64,000 nt of DNA from Arthrobacter sp. 260. Lineage in GTDB: Bacteria; Actinomycetota; Actinomycetes; Actinomycetales; Micrococcaceae. Position 1 is the first letter of the stretch; every line of letters starts with the position of its first letter. The notes under the pieces are model-generated. The model ran no database searches. It saw only the letters and a list, made by a program, of their open reading frames with translations, and was not told the origin of the DNA. The DNA lies in NCBI RefSeq assembly GCF_013116745.1, contig NZ_JABFOE010000012.1, positions 62,001 through 126,000 on the forward strand. The letters are read 5' to 3'. The position numbers were made by a program, and so were the translations under genes. Positions 53,574 through 62,263 of this stretch are shown in pieces.

Positions 53574-53985
53574 CAATGGGACACGATCACGCGATATTTT
53601 TCTCACCAAGACAGGTGCAGAAGCGAGGGTCTTATTCAAGCCGCACTCCCCCGCCGCGCCGCATCCGACACGCCGGGGAAAATAATTTAACGGCCCCAAT
53701 GTTGCGGGTTCGGGGAATAGGGGCATTATTCCCATTAGGCGGTTCTGCTGGAAACTCCGCGCGGAATAAGGGACCAACCAAAATGACGCTAATGCCCCTA
53801 TTTTCCGGGCATCCCGGGAAAGCTTGTCGGGACTTTTTGGAAACTGCATCCGGTCCCAGAGTTCGACTGCCTTGCGTGATAGCTTCATGTCAACTGGAAA
53901 CAGCAACACATCTCACACGGTCAGCATGGCGGCCGAGGTAAACCGCCCAGTCGGTCCCCCGGCACGAGATTAAAAGGACAAGACG
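53574..53985. other. Spacer between truncated ParA copy and second small DNA-binding gene
   Basis: About 410 bases without a convincing gene. It contains the inverted pair of TAATGCCCCTATT elements listed separately and is AT-richer than its surroundings. It should carry the promoter of the 53986 gene. Confidence 0.5.
53716..53802. repeat. Inverted pair of the 13-bp TAATGCCCCTATT element
   Basis: TAATGCCCCTATT occurs at 53790-53802 on the plus strand and at 53716-53728 on the minus strand, 61 bases apart. The same exact 13-mer recurs at 56479-56491 and 56714-56726, linking this site to the array after the rep gene. The pair precedes the 76-aa DNA-binding protein gene and may be its operator or a partition site. 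Confidence 0.8.
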
Positions 53986-54216
53986 ATGACAGCAACAGGA
54001 AACCGCGGGGGCGGGCAGCGCAGCAAGGGCGACCGCATTTTCGTTGGGACCCGCCTACCCCGAGAACGCCGCGACCTTGTCGTTGCCATTGCCAAGGCCG
54101 AAGGCATCACCGTCAGCGACCTACTGGCGGAGATGGTCGACCGTGACCTGCAAAAACGTGACTGCAGCAACCTGGACATTCAGCAGCCCCTTCCATTAGG
54201 GCGAATGGCCTCTTAA
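53986..54216 (+). CDS. Small ribbon-helix-helix-like DNA-binding protein (second paralogue)
   Basis: A 76-aa protein with AAAGGAC before ATG 53986. It contains QRSKGDRIFVGTRLPRERRDLVVAIAKAEGITVSDLLAEMVDRDL, the same layout as the 75-aa protein at 39023 although only partly identical. A strand-helix-helix fold of the CopG type is likely. It follows the truncated ParA-like copy in the same order as the first pair. It is a good candidate for the protein that binds the TAATGCCCCTATT elements on either side of rep. Confidence 0.7.
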   Translation: MTATGNRGGGQRSKGDRIFVGTRLPRERRDLVVAIAKAEGITVSDLLAEMVDRDLQKRDCSNLDIQQPLPLGRMAS

Positions 54217-54222
54217 ACAAGT

Positions 54223-54247
54223 GAAGGCCCGCATGAAGCGGGCCTTC
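54223..54247 (+). terminator. Stem-loop after the second small DNA-binding gene
   Basis: GAAGGCCCGC (54223-54232) pairs with GCGGGCCTTC (54238-54247) around a 5-nt loop. It is analogous in sequence and position to the stem at 39257-39283; the T-run is missing in both. Confidence 0.7.
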
Positions 54248-54630
54248 CAAGCTTGTGGCTCGTATCCGGCAAGTTTTGCCGGCTAGACGGATACAGCCAA
54301 TCTCAAACAACCAACTACCAAAGAAAGGAAAGGTGATTCATAAGTAACCGAACCGAAGCTCTATTTACTTAGGCCCTAACCAAGCTCCGGAGAGCTGGTA
54401 CTTCAGATCTCCTACGAGTTACCGCAAGAGGGCCAGAGTCCTCATTTGTCCGCCATCACGACGGAAGGTCCTAGACCTATCCCCCTGAAGGGATTACTGC
54501 CATAGTACAGCAGCGCTCAATCGCGTTTCCAGACCATCACGGCAACACTCTGCCGCGTGTCGCGCCCGTCAACGGGACCCCAGCCGAAGCTTGGAACGCT
54601 CTTGCACGCCCGCTAGCCGGCCAGGCGCGG
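54248..54630. other. Leader region of the rep gene
   Basis: About 380 bases with small hairpins, such as AGCTC-CGGA-GAGCT near 54385 and several inverted CCGGC and AAGGTCC blocks. From 54475 a frame without stops leads in phase into the rep gene. Its codons look coding, but no ATG, GTG or TTG occurs before 54631. A replication-control RNA could be encoded here, as in other plasmids; nothing specific was identified. Confidence 0.4.
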
Positions 54631-56421
54631 GTGAAAATTTCCCGTGACCGCGGTAAGTCATACCCCGCGAACAGCGAACGGGACCTCACCGATCAGCTGC
54701 CCTCAGCCCCTGCTGCCGTAAGGATTTTCGGCCCCGACGGAACCTGCGCGGCCATCTTCCTGGACTTCGATGTGGCACCTGCAGGGCAATCCCAGGTGGA
54801 TGCCGACGTACGCCGTGTGACCAGCTGGTTGCACCGTCACGGAGCCCGCTGGATTGCCGATCACTCCCCCACTGGTGGACGTCATATTTACATCCCACTA
54901 GCTCAGCGTGTCGGATTCTCGGAGGCCCGCGATCTGGTTGAAGCCCTCGGTGCCGCTTGCCCGAGCTTGGATAAATCGCAGCACCAGAACCTCAAGCAAG
55001 GCTGTATGCGCGTTCCCGGATCCAGGCACAAGACCGGTGGCTACCAGGAATTGGATATGAGCCTGAACATGGCCTACGACGTCGTCCGTCGCCCGAACAG
55101 CGCCGATGTGTGGGAGGCCCTTGTCGGGGACCTGCGTGCAGAGATCACGGCCGTCCGACACCTACGCAGCGTCGAGCCATACACGAGTGCCATCACCGGG
55201 GTGAAGGAAGACCGCTCACTGGACACCTTGCCGATCACCGGGCTTTCCCACAGGATCCTCGACATAGCCCAGCACGGCATGTACGACACCGCCCGCTACC
55301 CCTCTGCGTCCGAAGCCCGAATGGCTGTCATCACTGCGGCCGCGGCTTCAGGGATGAAACTCACCGACGTCGAGCTGCGAGCACGCACCGGGATCTGGCC
55401 AGGCCTCGCGCAGTTCTACAGCCGCTACCGGACACAGTCCAGGTTCAAGTCGATGAAGGCCGACTGGGACAATGCTCTTCGGTTCCTCCAGGCCCAGCGA
55501 AAGCTCGAGAAGAAACAGCCCGATCTGGCGAAGGTTACCTATGACCATAATTCCCCCACAAGCCAGCCCCCTTCACACCGGGCAGGGTTACAGGGCGGTG
55601 ATTTTCTTGCCGGTACTTCAAACGGAAGTCCCGCTGAGCACCAATTCATCCTCAACTGGCGCAATGCCCTTACTATCGTGGAGCACCGCTACCAGGGGTC
55701 TAGGGCAGGGTTGGTCCGCAGGATGTTGCTTAGAGCTATGGGAGCGGCCGCCAGGATGACAGGTAGTAGGTTCATTGAGTTCGGGTCTCGTTCCTACGCC
55801 GTAGCCACCGGCCAGGATCACACCACCGTCGCCGCCCATCTTCGAGAGCTGAGAAGCGAGCCGAATGCCCTCGTTACTTTAATCGAGCGCGGCAAAGGAA
55901 CCCACGCCGACCAGTACATGCTCACCATCCCTGAGGACCTGATCGAACCAGCGGGAAGCCTGGCATGGAGGAAGGGCAAGATTCATGCGCTCCGTGCCGC
56001 CTTCCGTGAGCTTGGATTACCCGCTGCCTACATTTACGAGGAACTTGAGCGAGCCCCACTCCTCTGCACCACCGCCGAGTTGGTTCGAGCCACCGGAATG
56101 AGCCGGACCGCCGTGAGCGAAGCCCTTGAGATACTAGCCGCCTGGAACCTCGCCACCCGCTCCCCCGCCGGCGCCTGGTCAGTGAACGTCACCGCCAACT
56201 TGGACCTCATCGCTGAGCAGCTCGGGGTCATGGACCAAGTACACGCCCAGATAGCCCGCCACCGCGCCGAACGAGCACGCTGGCGTCAATGGCTGGGTTC
56301 ACGGATCCTGGCTACCCTTGAGCCCCTCTCCCCCGGTGAGGACTACCCCTGGGATGTCTACGAAAGACCATCTGATGACTGGGAACTTGCGGACTTGGCT
56401 TTCTCTGCCCGCAGCGGGTAA
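54631..56421 (+). CDS. Plasmid replication protein with archaeo-eukaryotic primase-like domain
   Basis: A 596-aa protein from GTG 54631. The N-terminal ~170 residues carry AIFLDFDVAP (the DxD metal motif) and HSPTGGRHIYIPLAQ (the sxH motif) of AEP primases, then HQNLKQGCMRVPGSRHKTGGYQELD, as in Prim-Pol-type replication proteins. The C-terminal part has at least one winged-helix stretch (TTAELVRATGMSRTAVSEALEILAAWNLATRSP). Such proteins start plasmid replication by binding the origin and priming. It lies between repeat clusters of the TAATRCCCCTATT motif and upstream of parA. The reading frame is open for 52 codons before the GTG, so the true N-terminus may be longer. Confidence 0.8.
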   Translation: MKISRDRGKSYPANSERDLTDQLPSAPAAVRIFGPDGTCAAIFLDFDVAPAGQSQVDADVRRVTSWLHRHGARWIADHSPTGGRHIYIPLAQRVGFSEARDLVEALGAACPSLDKSQHQNLKQGCMRVPGSRHKTGGYQELDMSLNMAYDVVRRPNSADVWEALVGDLRAEITAVRHLRSVEPYTSAITGVKEDRSLDTLPITGLSHRILDIAQHGMYDTARYPSASEARMAVITAAAASGMKLTDVELRARTGIWPGLAQFYSRYRTQSRFKSMKADWDNALRFLQAQRKLEKKQPDLAKVTYDHNSPTSQPPSHRAGLQGGDFLAGTSNGSPAEHQFILNWRNALTIVEHRYQGSRAGLVRRMLLRAMGAAARMTGSRFIEFGSRSYAVATGQDHTTVAAHLRELRSEPNALVTLIERGKGTHADQYMLTIPEDLIEPAGSLAWRKGKIHALRAAFRELGLPAAYIYEELERAPLLCTTAELVRATGMSRTAVSEALEILAAWNLATRSPAGAWSVNVTANLDLIAEQLGVMDQVHAQIARHRAERARWRQWLGSRILATLEPLSPGEDYPWDVYERPSDDWELADLAFSARSG

Positions 56422-56478
56422 CCGCTCCCCATCAGCCTGTTTCTCTGGAACTTTCAGTTCTAACAGCCCCAACAAAAC

Positions 56479-57336
56479 TAATGCCCCTATTGGAAGCAAA
56501 GGTTCTAACGGTCCCATTTCAATCTAAGGAGGGATCGACTGGTTGGGCTAGCCACTCCCCCACCTAGGTACTGCCCGCGCAGGATTGGCCAACCCCTCCA
56601 GTCTCCTGTCCCCTGAATGAACACGTTGGGCGCCGGGTGCGTCAACTAGGACCTTCCAAGCCCTACCACTCCCCCACCTCTAGAACCATTGGTGACAACA
56701 GTGCCAAGGCACCTAATGCCCCTATTACACCCATTGGTACTACGACAGCCCACCCGACGTCTGACAGACTTCGTAATGGTGTGTTGTCACTGATACCCCT
56801 GATGGTTCTAACAGACACAACAGAGTCAAAGCCCCTATGACCCACAACACAGGCATCACCTACAACAGGGTTATTCCCCCTAACGCCCGTAACGCACCTA
56901 ACAGGTACAACACCCCTATAACCTGAAATGGACCTAATAGGGGTATTAGGGGTGAAAGCTACGTACCTCGGACCTTCGCTTTGATAGGACACTTTTAGGA
57001 TCGCTTGGGGTCACTAGCTCATCGGGGCCAGGCATACCGATTCGTCATGCGTCCAGGTGTCCGATACAACCAGACCGCGCACCGTTGATACCCCTAACAC
57101 ATCTATCGGTGACAACACCCCTAACAGGGGTATTAACTCTTGAGCAACCAATCGAAGTAATACCCCTATTAGGGGTGATGAGTGCATTCCATGGAAGAAT
57201 CGGCTGTCTCCCCTGGTCGACTCTCATGCCCCTAAAGCCGCTAAAGCCCCTAATGGCGCGCATGGATCCAACAGCTGCAATAGAACCAATGCCCCTAATA
57301 CTTCTGATGACACGAACGGCAGTAATAGGGGTATTA
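56479..57336. repeat. Dense TAATRCCCCTATT array between rep and parA (iteron- or centromere-like)
   Basis: In a non-coding stretch of ~1.1 kb the 13-mer TAATGCCCCTATT occurs at 56479 and 56714, and TAATACCCCTATT at 57158 (plus) and at 56936 and 57324 (minus). Near matches lie at 56791, 56828, 56908, 57086, 57115, 57123 (minus), 57224, 57242 and 57287, all with the CCCCTAA or CCCCTAT core. Some are arranged as back-to-back palindromes (CCCCTATTAGGGG, CCCCTAACAGGGG). The position between rep and a parA/RHH operon points to an origin with iterons or a parS-like centromere. Confidence 0.85.
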
Positions 57337-57503
57337 GGGTTAGGGTTGCAATTGGAAATTGTTTCCAGTTGCACCGGGCGTGGCTCACACAGGGGAGTCA
57401 CCCCGAGGCTACTCTGGTGAACATCGGTGCCGGCCGGTGGATTTTTTGCTACCCGCTGGTTTGGTGCTGCAACGATCCATTTGGCTAAGAGAGGTTCCGG
57501 GAC

Positions 57504-58331
57504 ATGCCGGCACGAGTGATAGCGGTCTGCAACCAGAAAGGCGGGGTAGGTAAAACCACCCTCGTCACAGGTTTGGCCGAGGTCTTTGCGCAGAATCTGG
57601 GCAAGACTGTACTCGTCATCGATGCCGACCCTCAGCGGAATACCACTTCAGCCCTCGGAATCGACAACCCTGAGTTCACTCTGAACGACGTCCTCTACGG
57701 CGACGCGGAGCAGAACCAGAAGATCACACCTGGCATCGCTGCCGACGCCATCATCTCCACGGGCGAAGCCTGGCTGCCTCGTACGGAGCAGGGGGAGGAC
57801 TACCCGCCCATCTCCCTCATCGCGGCCGAGCGAAACCTTGCCTCCCGGGAGCGCGACTCCATGATGGCCAGAGAGCACCGGTTGAAGACTTCACTCAAGG
57901 GCGTCACCGATGTGTTCGACATCGTCCTTATCGATTGCCCGCCGTCGCTCGGGCTCCTGACCATCAATGCACTCACTGCTGCCACTCATGCTCTGCTAGT
58001 GACTGAGCCGCGTGTGTCCTCAGTCGAAGGGCTGACCGAGATCGTTGCGACCATCGGTGAGGTCCAGGACAGCCTCAATGAGGACATCGAAGTCATCGGC
58101 GTGGTCATCAACAAGGTCCGCAAAGGTCGCAGCGACCAGGTCCATTGGATCGACCGGGTCGAAAAAGATTTCGGTGATGCAGTGCTCACACCTCATCTCC
58201 CAGATCGCGAGCTATTCGCCAGGGCACAGGCTGCAGCGCAACCCCTGAGGAACTTCGGATCGGCCACCCGGCCGCTTCGTGATGACCTGCAGCGGCTTGC
58301 CGAAGCGATCTGGAAAGAAAGCGAAGCATGA
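57504..58331 (+). CDS. parA: Plasmid partition ATPase ParA
   Basis: A 275-aa protein with AGAGAGG upstream of ATG 57504. It is a classic small (type Ib-like) ParA: Walker A VCNQKGGVGKTTLVTGLAE directly at the N-terminus without a helix-turn-helix domain, then VLVIDADPQRNTTSAL, Walker B IVLIDCPPSLGLLTINAL, and EPRVSSVEGLTEI. It would move plasmid copies along the nucleoid together with its DNA-binding partner, whose gene overlaps its stop as ATGA. The repeat array immediately upstream is the likely centromere and possibly also the operator of this operon. Confidence 0.93.
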   Translation: MPARVIAVCNQKGGVGKTTLVTGLAEVFAQNLGKTVLVIDADPQRNTTSALGIDNPEFTLNDVLYGDAEQNQKITPGIAADAIISTGEAWLPRTEQGEDYPPISLIAAERNLASRERDSMMAREHRLKTSLKGVTDVFDIVLIDCPPSLGLLTINALTAATHALLVTEPRVSSVEGLTEIVATIGEVQDSLNEDIEVIGVVINKVRKGRSDQVHWIDRVEKDFGDAVLTPHLPDRELFARAQAAAQPLRNFGSATRPLRDDLQRLAEAIWKESEA

Positions 58332-58933
58332 GGACCGAGCCGGCCCCCAGTAGGGGAGGAGGCACGAACCCTCTCGATGCTTTGAAACGCGGACGCTTGG
58401 GAAAGGCTGCACAGCGCGGCGTTGTCGAAGATATGACAGCCGAACAGCAGGCCGCATCTGAGCCTGCGGCGGAGCCTGCCCCTGCGTCAGCTGTCGTCCC
58501 CACGACTGCAGAGCAGCTCGCTCAGCAGGCTGCCGCTGTGGAAGAGACTGCTCCTGCCGTGGTCACGCCAGTACCGCAGTCTCCTGCGGCTGTTCAATCG
58601 TCCGCTACGGAGCCTGCGGCTGCTACACCTGCTGTTGTTGCAGAGGCTGCGGCTGCGGCCGCGCCGCCTACTGAAGTTGTTGCTCCTCCGGCGACGAAAT
58701 CGCCGGAGGACAAGCCCGTCAAGGACTCGTTCTATCACTCCAAGGAAAGTCACCGCAGGCTACGCTCGACCTACCTAGAGACACGACATCTGACCAAATA
58801 CAAGTCATTGTCTGACTTCATTTCATCGCTCATCGACCAGGAGTGCACCCGTCTGGAGGAGCTGTACAACAACGGTGAGCCGTTCAGTACTGATCCGAAC
58901 GAGATGCCTCGCGGCAGGCCTGTCGACGGCTAG
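58328..58933 (+). CDS. ParA partner: centromere-binding protein with C-terminal ribbon-helix-helix-like domain
   Basis: A 201-aa protein coupled to parA by a four-base overlap. Residues 1-45 are basic (NPLDALKRGRLGKAAQRG). About residues 45-130 are an Ala/Pro/Val/Glu-rich disordered linker. The C-terminal ~65 residues (DSFYHSKESHRRLRSTYLETRHLTKYKSLSDFISSLIDQE) have the strand-helix-helix pattern of RHH/ParG-like binding domains. The basic N-terminus could stimulate ParA ATPase, as arginine-finger tails do in ParG. The cognate site is presumably in the array at 56479-57336. Confidence 0.75.
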   Translation: MRTEPAPSRGGGTNPLDALKRGRLGKAAQRGVVEDMTAEQQAASEPAAEPAPASAVVPTTAEQLAQQAAAVEETAPAVVTPVPQSPAAVQSSATEPAAATPAVVAEAAAAAAPPTEVVAPPATKSPEDKPVKDSFYHSKESHRRLRSTYLETRHLTKYKSLSDFISSLIDQECTRLEELYNNGEPFSTDPNEMPRGRPVDG

Positions 58934-59216
58934 CTTCCGTTTTCGGGATCGAAGGTGGCGGTAACGTAGTCGGTTGCGTAGCGTTCGCGAGCTGTAGTGA
59001 ATGCCCGGCAAAAATCGTGGCCGCGGCGTGCAGGATGGGCTTTTGTATAAGGTCCGAGCGGGGACAATAATCACAGTGTCATGAGCAAAAGGTCAGATTC
59101 CCCGTGCGAGGTAGCAGGCAATTTTACAAATTGTCACGATTTGGAGCATCAGTCATTTCACCAGGTCAACCAGGCCGACCTCTTTACGTTCGGGCTGTGA
59201 AGACCTAAACAACGAT
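58934..59216. other. Spacer between partition operon and twin-leader region
   Basis: About 280 bases without a convincing frame on either strand. The sequence becomes AT-richer towards 59150. No terminator with a T-run was recognised. Confidence 0.35.
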
Positions 59217-59486
59217 CTTTTTGCTGCTGTCCTTCGGATAGTACGTACCTGCTCCACAGCGTCAACCGGCTCCGCCGGCTACGGGCACACCAATCCTGTC
59301 CGGCGCTCCTACGTCGCTTATTTCCTCCCCGAATTGGTCCACCCTTGCCCCTACGGCGTTGAGCACTGCTCCGTCAGGCACAGCTACGCAAGCTCCGCCA
59401 GCAGGCAAAAACAACGGGGGAGAGGAACCCACACTGCTGGTCACCACCGGTTCCCCACCCACCCTGCGAACTAGGAGCACACTGCT
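59217..59486 (+). promoter_or_regulatory. Conserved 5' leader, copy A (putative structured RNA)
   Basis: This 270-nt stretch directly upstream of the ParB-domain gene matches 62894-63154 in conserved blocks: TTTTTGCTGCTGTCCTTCGG at the start, TACGTACCTGCTCCAC, GTCCGGCGCTCC, GTCGCTTATTTCCTCCC, and a 28-nt identical block at 59396-59423. Variable segments between blocks, and possible pairings such as CCTCCC with GGGGGAG, AGCT-CGCA-AGCT and GCC-AGCA-GGC, suggest a structured RNA leader rather than coding sequence. I cannot assign it to a known riboswitch or RNA class. Confidence 0.65.
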
Positions 59487-60908
59487 ATGTCTGTTCTCGA
59501 AATGATCGACCCCACCACCTTGACCATCGACGCCAACGTTCGCGCTGACGTGCAGCTAGACAAGGCATTCCTGGCCTCCATCAAAGAACACGGAGTAATC
59601 CAGCCAGTCGTCGCCCACCGCACCGACAGCGGGGGAGTGCACGTCCTGTACGGACAGAGGCGCAGCCTCGCCGCCGTAGAAGCGAAGCTCGACCTGATGC
59701 CCGTCTACGTGGTCGAAAGCCTCACAGAGGCCGACAGGTTAGCTAAGCAGGTCGTGGAAAACGACCAGCGCCAAGGACTCACCGACAACGACCGCGCCGG
59801 AGCGTTCCACCAGCTTTCCCTACTCGGAGTCTCAGCTACCCAGATCGCGAAAAAGACCGGCGCGAAAAAGGCCACCGTGGACGCGGCACTGAAAGTCCGG
59901 GCCGACGACACCGCCAGCGCAGCACTCGCCCAGGGCATGACACTGGACATGGCCGCAGTGATCGAGGAATTCAGCGGCGACGCCGAAGCGATCACCAAAC
60001 TCGAAACCACCGCCGCGCACAACCCTCAGAGCTTTGACCACACCGCTCAACGGCTCCGCGACGACCGCACCCGCGCCGCGCTCATGGCCGAAGCAGCGGC
60101 CACCGTCACCGCCCACGGACTGAAGATCGTTGACGAGGATCTGAACTACTACGACTACAAAGGCCCCATGGCGAATATCCGCGACCTGCGCACCATCGAA
60201 GGTGTTCCACTCACCGACGACGACGCGGACGCCGCGCACATCGGATTCAGCTACAACGGGGAAGTACGCATCACCTTGGTCAATACCGACTGGAAAGCAG
60301 CAGGATTCACCAAACCCGGCGCCACCCGGTCAGGACCAATGACCGAGGACGAGAAAGCAGAACGCCGCCGCGTGATCGAAAACAATAAAGCATGGGACGC
60401 CGCCGAAACGGTCCGCGTGGACTTCCTCAAAACCCTGCTCAAAGGCAAAACAGCCCCGAAGAACGCTCTGCGGTTTATTGCCCAGTCAATGGGAAATCAC
60501 TCCTACACCGTCGCTGACGGCCTCTCCAAGCACACCGGATTCGCCGCCGAACTACTCGGAGGCAAAGACGGCTTCGGCGAGCTGGCGAAGATCACCGCCA
60601 AGCCCACCGGACGCCACGAAACCAACACCCTCGCCGTCATCCTCGCAGGATTCGAAAAGAGCCTCACCCGCCAGTCATGGCGCAACCCGAGCGGCACCGC
60701 CAAGCACTACCTGACCCAGCTCACCACATGGGACTACACCCTCAGCGAGGTTGAAACCATCATCACCGACCACGGAAACACAGAAACACAGGAATCCGTG
60801 AAGGCAGAAACCAGTGCAGTGCAGGAGCCGGGGGAGACATTCGCGCAAGTGCCGGCCGACGAAGAAGAACTCACCGCCGAAGAAGCCGACTACGCCGAAG
60901 AAGCCTAA
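59487..60908 (+). CDS. ParB/RepB/Spo0J N-terminal-domain protein
   Basis: A 473-aa protein; ATG 59487 is preceded by AGGAGC at somewhat long spacing. Residues ~8-95 form a ParB nuclease-type domain (IDANVRADVQLDKAFLASIKEHGVIQPVVAHRT and VLYGQRRSLAAVEAKLDLMPVYVV), followed by the helix-turn-helix-bearing NDQRQGLTDNDRAGAFHQLSLLGVSATQIAKKTGAKKATVDAALKV. The C-terminal half is unlike chromosomal ParB and ends in an acidic tail (DEEELTAEEADYAEEA). No ParA is adjacent, so it may be a DNA-binding regulator or ardB/KorB-like plasmid protein. Its leader is shared with the DUF3560 gene at 63155, suggesting joint control. Confidence 0.85.
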   Translation: MSVLEMIDPTTLTIDANVRADVQLDKAFLASIKEHGVIQPVVAHRTDSGGVHVLYGQRRSLAAVEAKLDLMPVYVVESLTEADRLAKQVVENDQRQGLTDNDRAGAFHQLSLLGVSATQIAKKTGAKKATVDAALKVRADDTASAALAQGMTLDMAAVIEEFSGDAEAITKLETTAAHNPQSFDHTAQRLRDDRTRAALMAEAAATVTAHGLKIVDEDLNYYDYKGPMANIRDLRTIEGVPLTDDDADAAHIGFSYNGEVRITLVNTDWKAAGFTKPGATRSGPMTEDEKAERRRVIENNKAWDAAETVRVDFLKTLLKGKTAPKNALRFIAQSMGNHSYTVADGLSKHTGFAAELLGGKDGFGELAKITAKPTGRHETNTLAVILAGFEKSLTRQSWRNPSGTAKHYLTQLTTWDYTLSEVETIITDHGNTETQESVKAETSAVQEPGETFAQVPADEEELTAEEADYAEEA

Positions 60909-60990
60909 ACCAGGGGAGTAGTGCCCGGACAGAACCTTGCCCAGACGCGCAAAAACCCGGTGCTCGCTAGCTCGCACCAGGACGACGCAC

Positions 60991-61026
60991 GTCTGGCCTT
61001 GACCGCAAGGGCGGTCAAGGCCAGAC
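60991..61026. terminator. Perfect 16-bp hairpin between convergent genes
   Basis: GTCTGGCCTTGACCGC (60991-61006) and GCGGTCAAGGCCAGAC (61011-61026) are exact complements around the loop AAGG. The hairpin lies between the ParB-domain gene and the convergent small membrane protein. It probably terminates in both directions, although no T-run is present. Confidence 0.65.
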
Positions 61027-61045
61027 GGACCTACGCCAAGCCGAT

Positions 61046-61321
61046 CTAGTTCCCGGGGGTGTGGGTTGCGCTAGACCGTTCTAGTGCCGGCGCAAGGACT
61101 CGGATAACGACTGCAGCACCGATCAGAGTGGTACCCATCGGTATGAGGGCCCAGCGAACAAGGGTGAGGATAACGTCGAGGAGTCCGACACCGATCGCAG
61201 CAGTAGCCCCCGCCGACTCAGCCAGTAGTCCGACCAGGAACGGCAGGAGTACGAGTACTAGCCCGCCGGCAATGATTAGTGCAATACCCCACTGAACGCA
61301 TTTCTTCGCTGCTGCTTCCAT
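61046..61321 (-). CDS. Small membrane protein, uncharacterised (91 aa)
   Basis: GAGAGG precedes ATG 61321. Two membrane helices are clear (VQWGIALIIAGGLVLVLLPFLVGLL and LLDVILTLVRWALIPMGTTLIGAAVVIRVL) with a Gly/Ala-rich loop. No family was recognised. It follows the secreted-protein gene after 19 bases in the same direction and is probably coexpressed. An immunity, anchoring or surface-exclusion role is possible but unsupported. Confidence 0.55.
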   Translation of the reverse strand: MEAAAKKCVQWGIALIIAGGLVLVLLPFLVGLLAESAGATAAIGVGLLDVILTLVRWALIPMGTTLIGAAVVIRVLAPALERSSATHTPGN

Positions 61322-61340
61322 ATCTACAGTCCTCTCATAT

Positions 61341-62063
61341 TTACGGGCCCCAGTAGCCTCCGGCGATGGGAGAGTTCAGCGACCTGACCCTAAACTTTGT
61401 CACCGCCGCCACATTGCCCCAAGGGATTGATGCGCCGCTATCAACGCGGCTCCTTGCGGTCCCCATCGCGTAGAAGGCAGACCATGTTCCCATGGTCGAA
61501 CCGTTGTAACCGCGGTAGTAACCGAGCCCCTGGCCTTCAGCCCACTGAGCAGTGGATGATGCAACGCTGTGCCAGTAATACAACCTGGTGTCGGCATTCA
61601 TGCCGATCTGGGAGCTACCCGAAAACTGGACCCAGCTATAGCCGGCTGAGTAGGTTCGCTGAGACATGACCGCGTATGCCGGTTCGTCTTGCACCTGTTC
61701 CACACTGTTCGGACGGGGAGACAGCATCCGAGCCTCATCCGGCGCGGCCTGGCCGCTGGTTTTCATTGCTCGCTGCTCAGCCACCATCGTCGTGAGCTGC
61801 TTCTGAGTCATGGCACCTGGCAGGGAGCCGTCGGAATCCGTGACGACCACAACAGTTTCCGGCGAAATTTTGCCCGTGGGCATGAAGGTTCTGCCGTCGG
61901 GGAAATGCTCCGTTTCGGGACTCTCTGGATTGACTAGAACATACCCATCGCCATGGACGGGGCTCATATCCACGGCTTTTTCCTGAGCTGCTTGACCAGG
62001 AACTGCAGAGCCGAGCACTAGAACTGCGGCGAGACTAATCGTCGCCAATTTAAGGTATTTCAC
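61341..62063 (-). CDS. Secreted protein, uncharacterised (240 aa)
   Basis: GTG 62063 is chosen because it starts a clean signal peptide (KYLKLATISLAAVLVLGSAVPGQAA, cleavage after QAA) and GGAGAGG lies 12 bases upstream. A longer frame from 62105 adds non-signal residues. The mature part has a linker-like first half and a C-terminal domain rich in Tyr, Trp, Ser and Gly (SQRTYSAGYSWVQFSGSSQIG, then WAEGQGLGYYRGYNGSTMGTW), suggesting a beta-rich exported fold. No known domain or catalytic motif was recognised. With a small membrane protein downstream and a lipoprotein upstream, it forms a surface-protein group between the two twin leaders. Confidence 0.6.
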   Translation of the reverse strand: MKYLKLATISLAAVLVLGSAVPGQAAQEKAVDMSPVHGDGYVLVNPESPETEHFPDGRTFMPTGKISPETVVVVTDSDGSLPGAMTQKQLTTMVAEQRAMKTSGQAAPDEARMLSPRPNSVEQVQDEPAYAVMSQRTYSAGYSWVQFSGSSQIGMNADTRLYYWHSVASSTAQWAEGQGLGYYRGYNGSTMGTWSAFYAMGTARSRVDSGASIPWGNVAAVTKFRVRSLNSPIAGGYWGP

Positions 62064-62263
62064 TGTAATTTTGACCTCTCCATTGCGGTCACCCCCGTAA
62101 TCCAAAAAGTAGCACGCAGGACTTGCCTAGACAATACTCAAATTGGAAATATTATCGATTTTTAAAAATACTTTTATGTACCCTGCATCGAATAATTGCG
62201 CGAAAAATAGAGAAACCAAATCAGGTAACCGGATGCGCCGTAACTCAGGCGGTGATCGGGGTG

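Noticed and set aside
54340-54480. Possible tRNA-like folds in the rep leader
   Set aside because: No consistent acceptor and T-loop could be drawn; the hairpins are short and independent.
53716-57336. CRISPR array from recurrent 13-mers
   Set aside because: Spacing is irregular, both orientations occur and no cas gene is nearby; an iteron or centromere reading fits better.
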